From positions 806,001 to 870,000 of the forward strand of contig NZ_JAVFWO010000002.1 in assembly GCF_031085295.1 (NCBI RefSeq): a DNA stretch of 64,000 bases. Reading direction: 5' to 3'. The notes beneath the pieces were generated by a model. The model saw only the letters and a program-made list of their open reading frames with translations, searched no databases and was not told the origin of the DNA. The number at the start of each line of letters is the position of its first letter. Positions within the stretch are counted from its first letter, which is position 1. Below, one piece after another: positions 17,498 through 26,517 of the stretch. The position numbers were made by a program, and so were the translations under genes. This DNA is from Microbacterium psychrotolerans. GTDB lineage: Bacteria > Actinomycetota > Actinomycetes > Actinomycetales > Microbacteriaceae.

Positions 17498-18064
17498 GAG
17501 GTCGAGGCGCATGAGCACACGGGGGAATCCGGAGAGCACCGACGTCGTGTCGGCTGCCTTGACGAAGCCCGCCTGCTCGAAAAGGCGCTTCGTGCCGACG
17601 TAGGCCATCGTGAGATCCACCCTGGCGTCGCCGTTGTCGACCGGGTACCCCTCGATCGCGGGAGCTCCGCTCCTGCGCGCGAAGTCCACCGCACCGTCGA
17701 TCAGCGCGTGCATCACACCCTTCTTGCGATGACCCGGCCGTACGCGGAAGCACCACAGCGACCAGACATCGAGGTCATCGACATGGGGGATCTTGCGGAA
17801 GGTGGCGAAGTGCGTTCTGGTGCGAGGCGCGACCGCCGCCCAGCCGACGGGCTCGTCGCCGTCGTACGCCAGCACCCCGATCGGCCCCTCCTCGTCCATG
17901 AGCCGGCGCACGCGTTCGGCGCGCTCCGGCCCGCGCAGGGCGGTCGCCTCCTTCGCTGGGATGCGGTAGCTCAGGCAGAAGCACACATTGGATGCCGGAT
18001 TCTTCGGCCCCACCAGAGTCGCGACGTCCTCGAACACCGTGGCCGGTCGCACCTCGATCGTCAT
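17495..18064 (-). CDS. GNAT family N-acetyltransferase
   Basis: A 189-residue GNAT-fold acyltransferase. The acetyl-CoA pyrophosphate-binding segment is VRPGHRKKGVMHALIDGAVDFARRSG in the middle of the protein (residues about 105-130), preceded by a beta strand with SLWCFRV. Two cysteines (NVCFCLSY) near residue 28 are unusual for the family. Substrate is unknown. ATG 18064 is used because it gives a standard beta-1 start (MTIEVRPATVFEDV); the frame extends to 18112 without a better signal. It is divergent from the NUDIX gene. Confidence 0.82.
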   Translation of the reverse strand: MTIEVRPATVFEDVATLVGPKNPASNVCFCLSYRIPAKEATALRGPERAERVRRLMDEEGPIGVLAYDGDEPVGWAAVAPRTRTHFATFRKIPHVDDLDVWSLWCFRVRPGHRKKGVMHALIDGAVDFARRSGAPAIEGYPVDNGDARVDLTMAYVGTKRLFEQAGFVKAADTTSVLSGFPRVLMRLDL

Positions 18065-18129
18065 GCGACCACTGTGCCCCCGGCATCCGACATCGTCTAG
18101 CGCCCGGTTCACCCCCGCCTGGGTCGCTC

Positions 18130-18135
18130 TAGGGT
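18130..18135 (+). promoter_or_regulatory. -10 box TAGGGT of the NUDIX gene, leaderless type
   Basis: TAGGGT, six bases, then ATG 18142; no Shine-Dalgarno is possible if transcription starts at the A of the ATG. Confidence 0.5.
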
Positions 18136-18141
18136 GATGTC

Positions 18142-18621
18142 ATGCCCACCCCCGACTTCGTCCTCGATCTGCGCCGTTTCGTCGGCACCCGGCCGCTGCC
18201 GCTCGTCGGCGTGACGGCCGTCGTACTGCACGACGACCGCGTGCTTCTCGGCCGCCGCAGCGACAACGGCGCCCTCACGCCGGTCACCGGCATCGTGGAT
18301 CCTGGTGAGGAGCCGGCTGACGCCGCGGTGCGCGAGACGCTGGAGGAGGCTGGTGTCGCATGCCGCGCCGAGCGCCTCGCCTGGGTGCACCAGATCCCGC
18401 GCGTCACCTATGAGAACGGCGACCAGAGCGATTACCTCGACCTGACCTTCCGGTGCCGCTTCGTATCGGGCGAGCCTTATCCGGCTGACGGGGAGATGAG
18501 CGAGGTCGGCTGGTACGCGCTCGATGCGCTGCCCGCGCTCCAGCTCTCGGACGACATGCGCGGACGCATCCAGGCCGCCCTGCGCGAGGAGGACGTCGCC
18601 CGCTTCGAGGGCGGTCGCTGA
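18142..18621 (+). CDS. NUDIX hydrolase
   Basis: A 159-residue NUDIX hydrolase. The full NUDIX box is present: GIVDPGEEPADAAVRETLEE followed by AGV, starting near residue 50, with the conserved REUxEE metal-binding glutamates. Such enzymes cleave nucleoside diphosphates linked to another moiety; the beta-strand SDYLDLTFRC and the tryptophan in WVHQIPRV fit a nucleotide or sugar-nucleotide substrate, but no specific one can be named. It converges with the pseudouridine synthase gene 37 bases away. Confidence 0.88.
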   Translation: MPTPDFVLDLRRFVGTRPLPLVGVTAVVLHDDRVLLGRRSDNGALTPVTGIVDPGEEPADAAVRETLEEAGVACRAERLAWVHQIPRVTYENGDQSDYLDLTFRCRFVSGEPYPADGEMSEVGWYALDALPALQLSDDMRGRIQAALREEDVARFEGGR

Positions 18622-18658
18622 CCTGCCTCGCGCCGTGATGGCGGCGGGGTCGGCGGGC

Positions 18659-19579
18659 TCAGTCGCCGCGCAGAATCGCGAGCGCGTGAGCGAGATCGGC
18701 GGGGTAGGCCGACGTGAAGGTGACCCACTCCCCCGTGTTCGGATGGGCGAACGAGAGCTCGCGGGCGTGCAGCCACTGGCGGGTGAGGCCGAGCCTGGCG
18801 GACAGCGTCGGGTCGGCGCCGTAGAGGGGGTCGCCGACGCACGGATGCCGGTGCGCGGCCATGTGCACGCGGATCTGGTGCGTGCGACCGGTCTCGAGGT
18901 GGATCTCGAGCAGCGAGGCGCCGGGGAAAGCTTCGAGCGTCTCGTAGTGCGTGACGGAGTCCTTGCCGTCGGGCGTCACGGCGAACTTCCACGAGTGGGA
19001 CGGATGCCGCCCGATGGGCGCGTCGATCGTCCCGGCGAGGGGGTCGGGGTGGCCCTGCACGACGGCGTGGTAGATCTTCTCGACCTCGCGCTCCTTGAAC
19101 GCGCGCTTGAGCGCGACATAGGCGCTCTCGGTCTTGGCGACCACCATGAGGCCGCTCGTGCCGACGTCGAGGCGGTGCACCACGCCCTGGCGCTCCGCGG
19201 CACCTGTTGTCGCGATGCGGTAGCCGCCGGCGGCGAGGGCGCCGAGCACGGTCGGCCCCTCCCACCCGAGCGACGGGTGGGCGGCGACTCCGGTGGGCTT
19301 GTCGACCACCACGATGTCGTCGTCGTCGTAGACGATGCCGAGGTCGGGAACCTCGACGGGGATGACGCGCGGCTCCTCCTTGGGTGCCCACGACACGTCG
19401 AGCCACGCGCCGCCGCGGAGCTTGTCGGATTTCGCGAGCGTCCGCCCGTCCATCGTCACGCCGCCGGCATCGGCCACGTCCGCCGCGAAGGTACGCGAGA
19501 ACCCGAGCATCTTCGCCAGTGCAGCATCGACGCGCGTGCCGTCGAGCCCGTCGGGAACGGGAAGGCTCCGCGACTCCAC
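18659..19579 (-). CDS. RluA-family 23S rRNA pseudouridine synthase
   Basis: A 306-residue pseudouridine synthase with an N-terminal S4 RNA-binding domain (about residues 15-70) and the catalytic RluA domain. The catalytic aspartate is in [16 protein letters not shown] near residue 135. It most resembles RluD/RluC-type enzymes that act on 23S rRNA; exact target is not readable. The ATG at 19579 sits one base after the lspA stop (19581), the usual lspA-rluA order of actinobacteria. Confidence 0.92.
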   Translation of the reverse strand: MESRSLPVPDGLDGTRVDAALAKMLGFSRTFAADVADAGGVTMDGRTLAKSDKLRGGAWLDVSWAPKEEPRVIPVEVPDLGIVYDDDDIVVVDKPTGVAAHPSLGWEGPTVLGALAAGGYRIATTGAAERQGVVHRLDVGTSGLMVVAKTESAYVALKRAFKEREVEKIYHAVVQGHPDPLAGTIDAPIGRHPSHSWKFAVTPDGKDSVTHYETLEAFPGASLLEIHLETGRTHQIRVHMAAHRHPCVGDPLYGADPTLSARLGLTRQWLHARELSFAHPNTGEWVTFTSAYPADLAHALAILRGD

Positions 19580-19580
19580 G

Positions 19581-20369
19581 TCAGATCTCGGCGTCGCGCC
19601 CAGGGCGGCGGTGCTCCGGCTCGGCTTCGTACTCCTCCGCCTCGCGCTCGGCCTCAGCCTCGACCTCGAGCTGCTCGCTCTCCGTCAGCGGCGGGAGACC
19701 GCGCTCGTCGGCGGGGATGCCGGCATCGGCATCCGCCACCGGGAACTCGCTGCCGAATCCTGCCACCGCACCGCCCGGTGCGAACTGGTCGCCGTCGGCG
19801 CCCAGCAGGGTTTCGGTTTCCTCTTCGTCATTGCGGCCGCGGTCGCGCGATCCGTCCATGTGCACCCCCACGAGTACCAGCAGTGCGATCGCGATCATGT
19901 CGCACACGATGAAGATGTCGGCGATGTTGTAGATCGCCGGCGACATGCCGGGGAAGAACCACATCCACGGCGTGTTGATGAAATCCACGACATGCCCGAC
20001 CGCGAACCCGGGGTTGCGGAAGAGCCGGTCGGTCAGGTTTCCCAGGACCCCGCCGAGAAGGAGTCCGAGCGCGACGGCCCACAGCCGTGAGCGCACCCGT
20101 GTCGCGGCGAGCCACGCGATGACGCCGGCCACAGCGGCCAGCGCGATCGTGAAGATCCACGTGACCTCCTCGCCGAGCGAGAAGGCGGCACCAGGATTGC
20201 GTGTCAGATAGAAGCTCAGGAAGTCGCCGAGGACCTCCACGGGCTCCTGGTACGGCAGATTCTCGAGAGCGAGATACTTCGCGAACTGGTCGGCGGCCAG
20301 CACCAGCACCGCGAGACTCGCGATGATGATGCCGGCCGCCGCCTGACGAAGGGGAGGTCGACGCGTCAA
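19581..20369 (-). CDS. lspA: lipoprotein signal peptidase (signal peptidase II) with acidic tail
   Basis: The membrane aspartyl protease that removes signal peptides from prolipoproteins. The catalytic aspartates lie in GNLTDRLF (near residue 111) and YNIADIFIV (near 148), within four predicted helices. The remaining 90 residues form a charged, Glu- and Ala-rich tail not found in typical LspA of 160-200 residues. The start is TTG 20369, three bases after the divIVA stop; no ATG or GTG gives a full first helix. A lipoprotein substrate, CtaC, is encoded at 3723-4622. Confidence 0.92.
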   Translation of the reverse strand: MTRRPPLRQAAAGIIIASLAVLVLAADQFAKYLALENLPYQEPVEVLGDFLSFYLTRNPGAAFSLGEEVTWIFTIALAAVAGVIAWLAATRVRSRLWAVALGLLLGGVLGNLTDRLFRNPGFAVGHVVDFINTPWMWFFPGMSPAIYNIADIFIVCDMIAIALLVLVGVHMDGSRDRGRNDEEETETLLGADGDQFAPGGAVAGFGSEFPVADADAGIPADERGLPPLTESEQLEVEAEAEREAEEYEAEPEHRRPGRDAEI

Positions 20370-20372
20370 GGC

Positions 20373-20945
20373 CTAGAGGCCCAGCGCCGAGACCGGCTGT
20401 GCGCCGGACGTCGTCGCCGAGGTCTCGAGGTCGCGCAGCTTGCCCTCGATGTAGCTGCGCAGCTGAGCGCGGTAGTCGCGCTCGAAGTTGCGCAGCTCGG
20501 TGATGCGGCCCTCGAGCGTGGTGCGCTCGCGGTCGAGCTTGGCAAGCTCCTCGCGGCCGCGGGTCTCAGCCTCGGACACGATGGAGGCCGCCTGCGACTT
20601 GGCGTCGGAGATGAGCTGGTCGCGCTGGGCGATGCCCTCGGCGACGTGCTCGTCGTGCAGGCGCTGGGCCAGCTCGATGATGCCTGCGCTCGCGGCGGGG
20701 GCGGCACCGGCGACCGGAGCGGCCTCGGATGCCGGGGCGGGAGCGGGCTCGGCGGCACGTGCGGGAGCGGCACCCGACTCGTACGCCGCCAGCTTGGCCT
20801 TCAGCTCCTCGTTCTCAGTGAGAGCCTTGCGCCACTCCACGACGATCTCGTCGAGGAAATCGTCCACCTCGTCGGGGTCGAAACCCTCCTTGAAGCGGAC
20901 GTGCTGGAACTGCTTGGTGACGACGTCATCGGGGGACAATGCCAT
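20373..20945 (-). CDS. divIVA: DivIVA / Wag31 polar growth protein
   Basis: A 190-residue coiled-coil protein. The N-terminal membrane-binding domain reads DVVTKQFQHVRFKEGFDPDE and is followed by DDFLDEIVVEW, typical of DivIVA in actinobacteria. An Ala/Pro/Glu-rich linker (about residues 55-85) leads to a long coiled coil (about 88-180). It marks curved membranes at poles and septa and recruits the polar growth machinery. ATG 20945 has AGAGGAA upstream. Located at the distal end of the dcw cluster, as in mycobacteria. Confidence 0.93.
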   Translation of the reverse strand: MALSPDDVVTKQFQHVRFKEGFDPDEVDDFLDEIVVEWRKALTENEELKAKLAAYESGAAPARAAEPAPAPASEAAPVAGAAPAASAGIIELAQRLHDEHVAEGIAQRDQLISDAKSQAASIVSEAETRGREELAKLDRERTTLEGRITELRNFERDYRAQLRSYIEGKLRDLETSATTSGAQPVSALGL

Positions 20946-21082
20946 GGTGATTCCTCTTTCGAGCGTCTGGTCGCTGGCCGATGTCGGGGCGACCGCCGGC
21001 TGGCGGCCGTTCGTATCAGCAAAGCATAGTCATCGGTTCTGAGAGTGTCGAAGGCGACGCCCGGGTCGCGGCGCGTCGCGCT

Positions 21083-21382
21083 TCAGCCCGCGAGCGTGCG
21101 CGTGATGCTGAGCAGGATGAAGCAGCCCAGCATCGTCAGCGCGAACCCGAAGTCGATCGCGATGGCGCCCACGCGCAGCGGCGGGATGAAGCGCCGGAAC
21201 AGCTTTATGGGCGGGTCGGTGACGGTGTAGATGAGCTCCGCAACGACGAGCCCGGCGCCGCGCGGGCGCCATTCGCGGTTGAAGAACGGGATCCAGTCGA
21301 GGATCAGCCGCGAGAGCAACACGAAGACATAGAGCAGCAGCGCGAGGTTGAGGATCGCTGCGATGAGTTGGACGACGGCCAC
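21083..21382 (-). CDS. YggT family membrane protein
   Basis: A 99-residue protein with two hydrophobic helices and the central IPFFNREWRPRGAG / DPPIKLFRRFIPP motif of YggT. The family is linked to osmotic tolerance and to the division cluster; molecular activity is unknown. GTG 21382 is six bases after TAGTCT (21389-21394), so a separate leaderless transcript for yggT, probably with divIVA, is likely. The box starts on the sepF stop codon. Confidence 0.88.
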   Translation of the reverse strand: MAVVQLIAAILNLALLLYVFVLLSRLILDWIPFFNREWRPRGAGLVVAELIYTVTDPPIKLFRRFIPPLRVGAIAIDFGFALTMLGCFILLSITRTLAG

Positions 21383-21388
21383 GTAGCC

Positions 21389-21394
21389 AGACTA
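21389..21394 (-). promoter_or_regulatory. -10 box TAGTCT of yggT, overlapping the sepF stop codon
   Basis: Minus-strand TAGTCT, six bases, then GTG 21382. The TAG at 21392-21394 is also the sepF stop. Confidence 0.45.
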
Positions 21395-21856
21395 CGGCTG
21401 CGTGAAGGGGACCGACTCCGGATCGGCCTGCGCGACGGCACCGTCGCCCGATACGGCGACATTTTCGGGCGAGAGCAGGAAGACCTTGCTCGTGACGCGC
21501 TCGATGCGTCCGTACAGGCCCAGCGAGAGGCCGCTGGCGAAGTCGATCAGGCGCCGCGCGTCGGCGTCGCTCATCTGCGAGAGGTTGATGATGACGGGGA
21601 TGCCGTCACGGAAGTTCTCGGCGATGACCTGGGCATCACGGTACTGCTTGGGGTGCACCGTGAGGATCTCGTTGATCGTCGCCGGCGCCGGCTGACGGAC
21701 GACCGCGGGCCGGTGGATCGGGGTCACCGGCGCGGCCGGCTTATCGACGACCTGCTCCGACTTGCGAGCACGCGGCTGGGGCGCCGGCTCTTCGTAGACC
21801 TCTTCCTCGTCGGCGAGTCCGAGGTACACCATGGTCTTCTTGAGCGGGTTCGACAT
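21392..21856 (-). CDS. sepF: cell division protein SepF
   Basis: A 154-residue FtsZ-anchoring protein. The N-terminal amphipathic membrane-targeting segment ([19 protein letters not shown]) is followed by a Pro/Arg-rich linker and the SepF core ([40 protein letters not shown]). In actinobacteria lacking FtsA and ZipA it tethers the Z ring to the membrane. ATG 21856 has GGAGG at six bases; a second ATG at 21877 would add seven residues without a ribosome site. Confidence 0.95.
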   Translation of the reverse strand: MSNPLKKTMVYLGLADEEEVYEEPAPQPRARKSEQVVDKPAAPVTPIHRPAVVRQPAPATINEILTVHPKQYRDAQVIAENFRDGIPVIINLSQMSDADARRLIDFASGLSLGLYGRIERVTSKVFLLSPENVAVSGDGAVAQADPESVPFTQP

Positions 21857-21888
21857 CTGATCCTCCGTAGTGCTCATCTGTTCCGAGG

Positions 21889-22575
21889 TTAACCGGGTTC
21901 TGGTCTGGGGCCCGTGATTGCCGAACCGATCCGAAGGTGTGTCGCGCCGGCCGCGATCGCTTCGGCGAAGTCCGCGGTCATGCCGGCCGAGATCCAGTCG
22001 GCGTCGGGCACGACCGCGCGCACGACGCCCGCGAGGGCGTTCAGGCGCGCGAACGCGGGCGCCGGCGGCTCGTCGAGCGGCGCGACCGCCATCACGCCGC
22101 GTACGCGCAGCGAGGGCAGCGCTGCCGTGTGTGCGGCGAGGGCCTCGAGCTCCGCAGGCGCCACGCCGCCGCGACCGGGGTCGTCGGTGAGGTTGACTTG
22201 CAGCAGCACGTCGAGCGACGGATCGCCCGGCTCGGCAGCCGCATCCAGAGCGTCGGCGAGGCGGGCGCGATCGAGTGAATGGACGACGGATGCCGCCGCC
22301 CGGATCGCTCGCGCCTTGTTGGTCTGCGCCTGCCCGATGAAATGCCACCGCAGTCCGGCGAGGCTGCCCACCTCGCCGACCTTGCGACTGAACTCCTGCT
22401 GCCGGTTCTCCCCCACGTCGCGCACGCCGAGGTCGTACAGCTCCTCGACGAGCGACGCGGGGTGGAACTTCGTCACGACGATGCGGGTGAGCTCCGAGGG
22501 ATCACGGCCTGCCGCGCGTGCGGCATCCGCGATCCGCTCATCGATCGCCGCGAGGCGCGAACGTAGGTCTCCCAC
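21889..22575 (-). CDS. YggS-family PLP homeostasis protein
   Basis: A 228-residue TIM-barrel protein that binds pyridoxal phosphate and buffers its free pool. The PLP lysine is in RIVVTKFHP near residue 36; further signatures are [21 protein letters not shown] and MSAGM-like ISAGMTADF near the end. It follows ftsZ directly. The pgeF/yfiH (laccase-domain) gene often found between the two in actinobacteria is absent. GTG 22575 with AGGA upstream gives the family N terminus. Confidence 0.93.
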   Translation of the reverse strand: MGDLRSRLAAIDERIADAARAAGRDPSELTRIVVTKFHPASLVEELYDLGVRDVGENRQQEFSRKVGEVGSLAGLRWHFIGQAQTNKARAIRAAASVVHSLDRARLADALDAAAEPGDPSLDVLLQVNLTDDPGRGGVAPAELEALAAHTAALPSLRVRGVMAVAPLDEPPAPAFARLNALAGVVRAVVPDADWISAGMTADFAEAIAAGATHLRIGSAITGPRPEPG

Positions 22576-22621
22576 GGTGTCCTGGCTTGTCGGAGGGCGA
22601 TCCGCGAGCGTGCCGATGGGC

Positions 22622-23773
22622 TTACTTGAGGAAGTCGGGGATGTCGAGGTCGTCGTCGCCGAAGGCCGTGTCGTACGAGGACTCGGTGACGGCGCCGACC
22701 GACACGGGCACGACCGACTGCTCGACGACGTCGCGGTCCTTCGCCGCCTCGTCGGCGGGCGTCGCCGGCACAGCGGGTGTCGAGACGATGCGCGAGGCGG
22801 TGATCGGCTCGATGCGCGTCTGAGGCTCACCACCGTCGAACCCTGCCGCGATGACCGTGACGCGCACCTCGTCGCCGAGGGTGTCGTCGATCACCGTGCC
22901 GAAGATGATGTTGGCCTCGGGGTGCGCGGCCTCCTTGACCAGCTGCGCGGCGTCGTTGATCTCGAAGATGCCGAGGTTCGACCCGCCCTGGATCGACAGC
23001 AGCACGCCGTGCGCACCCTCGATCGACGCTTCGAGCAGCGGGGACTCGACCGCGAGCTCGGCAGCCTTGATGGCGCGATCCGCCCCGCGTGCCGAGCCGA
23101 TGCCCATGAGGGCGGATCCGGCTCCCTGCATGACCGACTTGACGTCGGCGAAGTCGAGGTTGATCAGACCCGGCGTCGTGATGAGGTCGGTGATGCCCTG
23201 CACACCGGCGAGGAGCACCTGGTCGGCCGTCGCGAACGCCTCGATCATCGAGATGCCACGGTCGCTGATCTCGAGGAGGCGGTCGTTCGGCACCACGATG
23301 AGGGTGTCGACCTCTTCCTTGAGTCGTCCGACGCCCGTCTCGGCCTGCTGCTGACGACGGCGACCCTCGAACGAGAAGGGCTTGGTCACGACACCGATGG
23401 TGAGGGCGCCGATCGACTTGGCGATCTTCGCGACCACCGGGGCACCGCCGGTGCCCGTGCCGCCGCCCTCGCCCGCGGTCACGAAGACCATGTCGGCGCC
23501 GCGGAGCGCCTCCTCGATCTCCTCGGCATGGTCTTCGGCGGCGCGCCGACCCACCTCGGGGTCGGCACCTGCGCCGAGCCCCCGGGTCAGTTCGCGCCCC
23601 ACGTCGAGCTTGACGTCGGCGTCGCTCATCAGCAGCGCCTGGGCGTCGGTGTTGATGGCGATGAACTCGACGCCCCGCAGACCGAGCTCGATCATGCGGT
23701 TGACCGCGTTGACGCCGCCGCCGCCGACGCCGACGACCTTGATCACGGCGAGGTAGTTCTGGTTCTGGCTCAT
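22622..23773 (-). CDS. ftsZ: cell division protein FtsZ
   Basis: The 383-residue tubulin homologue that forms the division ring. The GTP-binding signature [12 protein letters not shown] is at about residues 102-113, the T7 loop [11 protein letters not shown] further on, and the conserved C-terminal peptide [11 protein letters not shown] at the end, which binds SepF and FtsW-type partners. An intrinsically disordered linker precedes it. ATG 23773 has GGAGG at the right distance. The 170-base upstream region is unusually AT-rich with two palindromes. Confidence 0.98.
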   Translation of the reverse strand: MSQNQNYLAVIKVVGVGGGGVNAVNRMIELGLRGVEFIAINTDAQALLMSDADVKLDVGRELTRGLGAGADPEVGRRAAEDHAEEIEEALRGADMVFVTAGEGGGTGTGGAPVVAKIAKSIGALTIGVVTKPFSFEGRRRQQQAETGVGRLKEEVDTLIVVPNDRLLEISDRGISMIEAFATADQVLLAGVQGITDLITTPGLINLDFADVKSVMQGAGSALMGIGSARGADRAIKAAELAVESPLLEASIEGAHGVLLSIQGGSNLGIFEINDAAQLVKEAAHPEANIIFGTVIDDTLGDEVRVTVIAAGFDGGEPQTRIEPITASRIVSTPAVPATPADEAAKDRDVVEQSVVPVSVGAVTESSYDTAFGDDDLDIPDFLK

Positions 23774-23810
23774 GCCGGCCTCCGTAGCCCTGGACCTTTT
23801 AAACCTTCAA

Positions 23811-23850
23811 CCTCTAGTAGAGGTATAAAGAATTGCCCGGTATGCAATTC
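23811..23850 (-). promoter_or_regulatory. ftsZ promoter/operator region with two palindromes
   Basis: A palindrome CCTCTA-G-TAGAGG lies at 23811-23823 and a second, GAATTGC-N7-GCAATTC, at 23830-23850. Minus-strand TATACC just downstream of the second could be a -10 box, with the GAATTGC palindrome over the -35 position. This is the only strongly AT-rich stretch in the neighbourhood. FtsR, encoded at 58140-58832, is a candidate binder by analogy with Corynebacterium. Confidence 0.5.
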
Positions 23851-23943
23851 CTTGACTCGAAAGTAAGCGGATGCCGCGCCAGCGAGCGGACCGGGACGGC
23901 GTGTCGCGGCATCCGGTGCCGGAAGCCGCGCTGGTAGGGCTGA

Positions 23944-24963
23944 TCAGCGGATGACGATCGCGTCGGGCGAGGACACGTCATAACTGAGGACGTCGGCAGG
24001 CGGACGCGCCGCCATGGCGGTCGCCAGAACCATCGCCTTCTTGCCGGACTGGTCGGCACTCCCCCAGACGATCTGCGCGTTCGACCCGCCGAGCGTGAGG
24101 GTGACATCGTCGGGCGTCGACGCGGCCACCTCGGTCACCTGGGCCCGGATGTCGTCGGGCAGCGATCGCATCACCTGGCCGGCCGCCGCGAAGGCGTCCG
24201 AGTCGACGCCGCCGGTGATCGTGAGCAGCGGCGTGCCGGGGCTGGGCGTTGCAGTGGTCGACAGCGCGACGCCCGCAGCGTCGACGAGCGTGTAGCCGGC
24301 GCGGGTCTCGATGAGGCCGATCGGGGTGCGCTCGACGATGCGCACCACCAGCTCGTGCGGCGGCCGGGCTTCGAGCGCATAGGTCTCGATGAGCGGGAAC
24401 GCGACGAGCTCCGCCTTGACCGCGCTCTCGTCGATCAGGGGCAGCGGGGTGCCGAGCTGTCCCGCCAGCGCATCCGCAATGGCGTCCGGCGACACCTGCT
24501 GCGCCCCGACCACGGAGATCTTCTCCACACCGAACAGCGGGCTGTACGCGGCACCGAGCGTTCCGAGGGCGAGCAGGAGGACGGATGCCGCGGCTCCGAG
24601 CCAGATCGCCCGCCGCCGCCGCTGCCGCACGGTGAAGCGGCGGATCTCTGCGCGCAACGCCTTGCGCCGGGCTCGCGAGGCCTTCCAGACCTCGCGGAAA
24701 CCGACGTCGCCGGCATCCGTCCCGGCGCTTGGGGTCTGCGCCACGGAGCCCGGCTCGGGACGAACCGGTGGAAGCGCGAGCGGGATGATCGGAGCCGTCG
24801 TGTCGTCGCGCTCCGTCAGCGGCGCTTCGACGGACTCGACCGGGTCCGTGATCACCGTCGTCGCCTCATCGCGCCGCCGCGCGCGTCGCGACGACGGCGT
24901 CGCCGCATCCGCCGCGCCGCGCGAGGCGACCGGCGACTGCGGCAACGGCGATGGGCGGCGCAT
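23944..24963 (-). CDS. ftsQ: cell division protein FtsQ (POTRA domain)
   Basis: A bitopic division protein of 339 residues. A long Arg- and Pro-rich cytoplasmic N terminus (about 115 residues) precedes one membrane helix near 118-139, then the POTRA domain (FGVEKISVVGAQQVSPDAIA) and the FtsQ C-terminal domain with VVRIVERTPIGLIETRAGYTLVD. It links early and late divisome parts. ATG 24963 begins five bases after the murC stop; an upstream in-frame start at 25005 would overlap murC. Confidence 0.93.
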   Translation of the reverse strand: MRRPSPLPQSPVASRGAADAATPSSRRARRRDEATTVITDPVESVEAPLTERDDTTAPIIPLALPPVRPEPGSVAQTPSAGTDAGDVGFREVWKASRARRKALRAEIRRFTVRQRRRRAIWLGAAASVLLLALGTLGAAYSPLFGVEKISVVGAQQVSPDAIADALAGQLGTPLPLIDESAVKAELVAFPLIETYALEARPPHELVVRIVERTPIGLIETRAGYTLVDAAGVALSTTATPSPGTPLLTITGGVDSDAFAAAGQVMRSLPDDIRAQVTEVAASTPDDVTLTLGGSNAQIVWGSADQSGKKAMVLATAMAARPPADVLSYDVSSPDAIVIR

Positions 24964-24967
24964 GGGT

Positions 24968-26404
24968 CTATTCCGTCGTGCCCGGGGTCTCGGGGCTGGT
25001 CGCACCGCTGCCCGGTCGGGCGAGCGACTCGAGGACCTGAGGAATGATGAGGTTCACGTTGCCGCAGCCGAGCGTGATGACGTAGTCGCCCTCGCGGGCG
25101 ACCGACGCCGTGTAGTCGGCGGCCTCCTGCCAGTCGGGCACGAAGTGCACGTGCGACGGGTCGGCGAAGGCGTCGCTCACGAGCTCGCCGGTGACTCCCG
25201 GAACGGGATCTTCGCGGGCGCCGTACACGTCGAGCATGACGGTGTGGTCGGCGTAGTGCTCGAGCACCTCGGCGAACTCGCGGTACATCTCCTGAGTGCG
25301 CGAGTAGGTGTGCGGCTGCTGGATCGCGATGATCCGCCCGTCGCCGACGACGGTGCGGGCGGCTGCCAGAGCCGCAGCGACCTCGGTCGGATGGTGGGCG
25401 TAGTCGTCGAACACGCTCACTCCGCGCTCGACCCCGTGCAGCTCGAAGCGCCGCACGGTTCCTGCGAAGCCTTCGACGGCGCGCACCGCCGGCTCCAGGT
25501 CGTGGCCGAGTGTCAGGAGTACGGCCACGGCTCCAGCCGCGTTGATCGCGTTGTGCGCGCCGGGGATCGGCAGCTGCGCGTCGACGGCGACTCCCGCGTG
25601 GGTGATGCGGAAGGAGACCGGCCCCTCGGTGACGATGTCGCTCACCCGCACCGTCGCATCCTCCGCTTCGCCGAACGTGACGACGTGCGGATGGGTGAGC
25701 TGGGCAGCCACGAGGCGGGCGCCGGCATCGTCGGACGAGATCACGACCGCCTCGCGCGCCTCGTTCGCGAACCGGGCGAACGCGGCGTAGAAGGCGTCGC
25801 GGGTGCCCCAGTGGTCGAGGTGGTCGGGGTCGACGTTGGTGATGAGGGCGATCGACGTGTCGTAGAGCAGGAACGTGCCGTCCGACTCGTCAGCCTCGAT
25901 GACGAAGAGGTCGTCGCGTCCGCTGCCGCTCGAGACGCCCAGCTGTGCGATCACACCGCCGTTGACGAACGTGGGATCGACATCCAGGTCGCGCAGCGCC
26001 GTCACGATCATGCCGGTCGACGTCGTCTTGCCGTGCGCACCGGCGACCGACACGAGCCGTCGCCCGCCGATCAGCCAGTACAGCGCCTGCGAACGGTGGA
26101 TCACGTGCAGGCCCCGCTCCTTGGCCAGCACGAACTCGGGGTTCTCGGGCCAGATCGCCCCGGTGTGCACGACGGTGTCGACGTCGTCGGCGAGGTTGGC
26201 GGCGTCGTGGCCGACGTAGACCGTCGCCCCGAGCTCGGCGAGTTCGCGCAGGCCCTTGCTGTCGGCGCGGTCGGACCCCGACACGCGGATGCCGCGCTCG
26301 AGGAACATGCGGGCGAGCCCCGACATGCCGGATCCGCCGATTCCGATGAAATGGGCGGCGGTGATGTCGTCAGGGATGGGAAGACTGAGATCGGGTCTGA
26401 TCAT
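24968..26404 (-). CDS. murC: UDP-N-acetylmuramate--L-alanine ligase
   Basis: A 478-residue Mur ligase adding the first stem-peptide residue, L-alanine, to UDP-MurNAc. The N-terminal nucleotide fold shows [11 protein letters not shown], the ATP loop is [13 protein letters not shown] near residue 124, and the acceptor-site [10 protein letters not shown] lies in the C-terminal domain. A minus-strand TAGGAT (26414-26419) nine bases before the ATG suggests a nearly leaderless start. Its divergent neighbour is the inserted membrane-protein/GntR operon, so transcription of murC must restart here rather than run through from murG. Confidence 0.97.
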   Translation of the reverse strand: MIRPDLSLPIPDDITAAHFIGIGGSGMSGLARMFLERGIRVSGSDRADSKGLRELAELGATVYVGHDAANLADDVDTVVHTGAIWPENPEFVLAKERGLHVIHRSQALYWLIGGRRLVSVAGAHGKTTSTGMIVTALRDLDVDPTFVNGGVIAQLGVSSGSGRDDLFVIEADESDGTFLLYDTSIALITNVDPDHLDHWGTRDAFYAAFARFANEAREAVVISSDDAGARLVAAQLTHPHVVTFGEAEDATVRVSDIVTEGPVSFRITHAGVAVDAQLPIPGAHNAINAAGAVAVLLTLGHDLEPAVRAVEGFAGTVRRFELHGVERGVSVFDDYAHHPTEVAAALAAARTVVGDGRIIAIQQPHTYSRTQEMYREFAEVLEHYADHTVMLDVYGAREDPVPGVTGELVSDAFADPSHVHFVPDWQEAADYTASVAREGDYVITLGCGNVNLIIPQVLESLARPGSGATSPETPGTTE

Positions 26405-26482
26405 GGCCCGTCAATCCTAAGTTGGGCGGCGGCGACCTCGGCCCCGGCGCGCTGCACGGACGCAGCCCCGGCATCTTTTGTG

Positions 26483-26511
26483 TTGACACATTGATACAGA
26501 ACGCGTACAAA
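26483..26511 (+). promoter_or_regulatory. promoter TTGACA-N17-TACAAA with a TGTGT-TG-ACACA operator
   Basis: A consensus -35 TTGACA at 26483-26488 is spaced 17 bases from TACAAA at 26506-26511, and six bases later comes GTG 26518, so the transcript should be leaderless. The -35 hexamer lies inside an inverted repeat TGTGT-TG-ACACA (26479-26490), a plausible binding site for the short GntR regulator encoded by the second gene. Confidence 0.6.
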
Positions 26512-26517
26512 AGAGGC

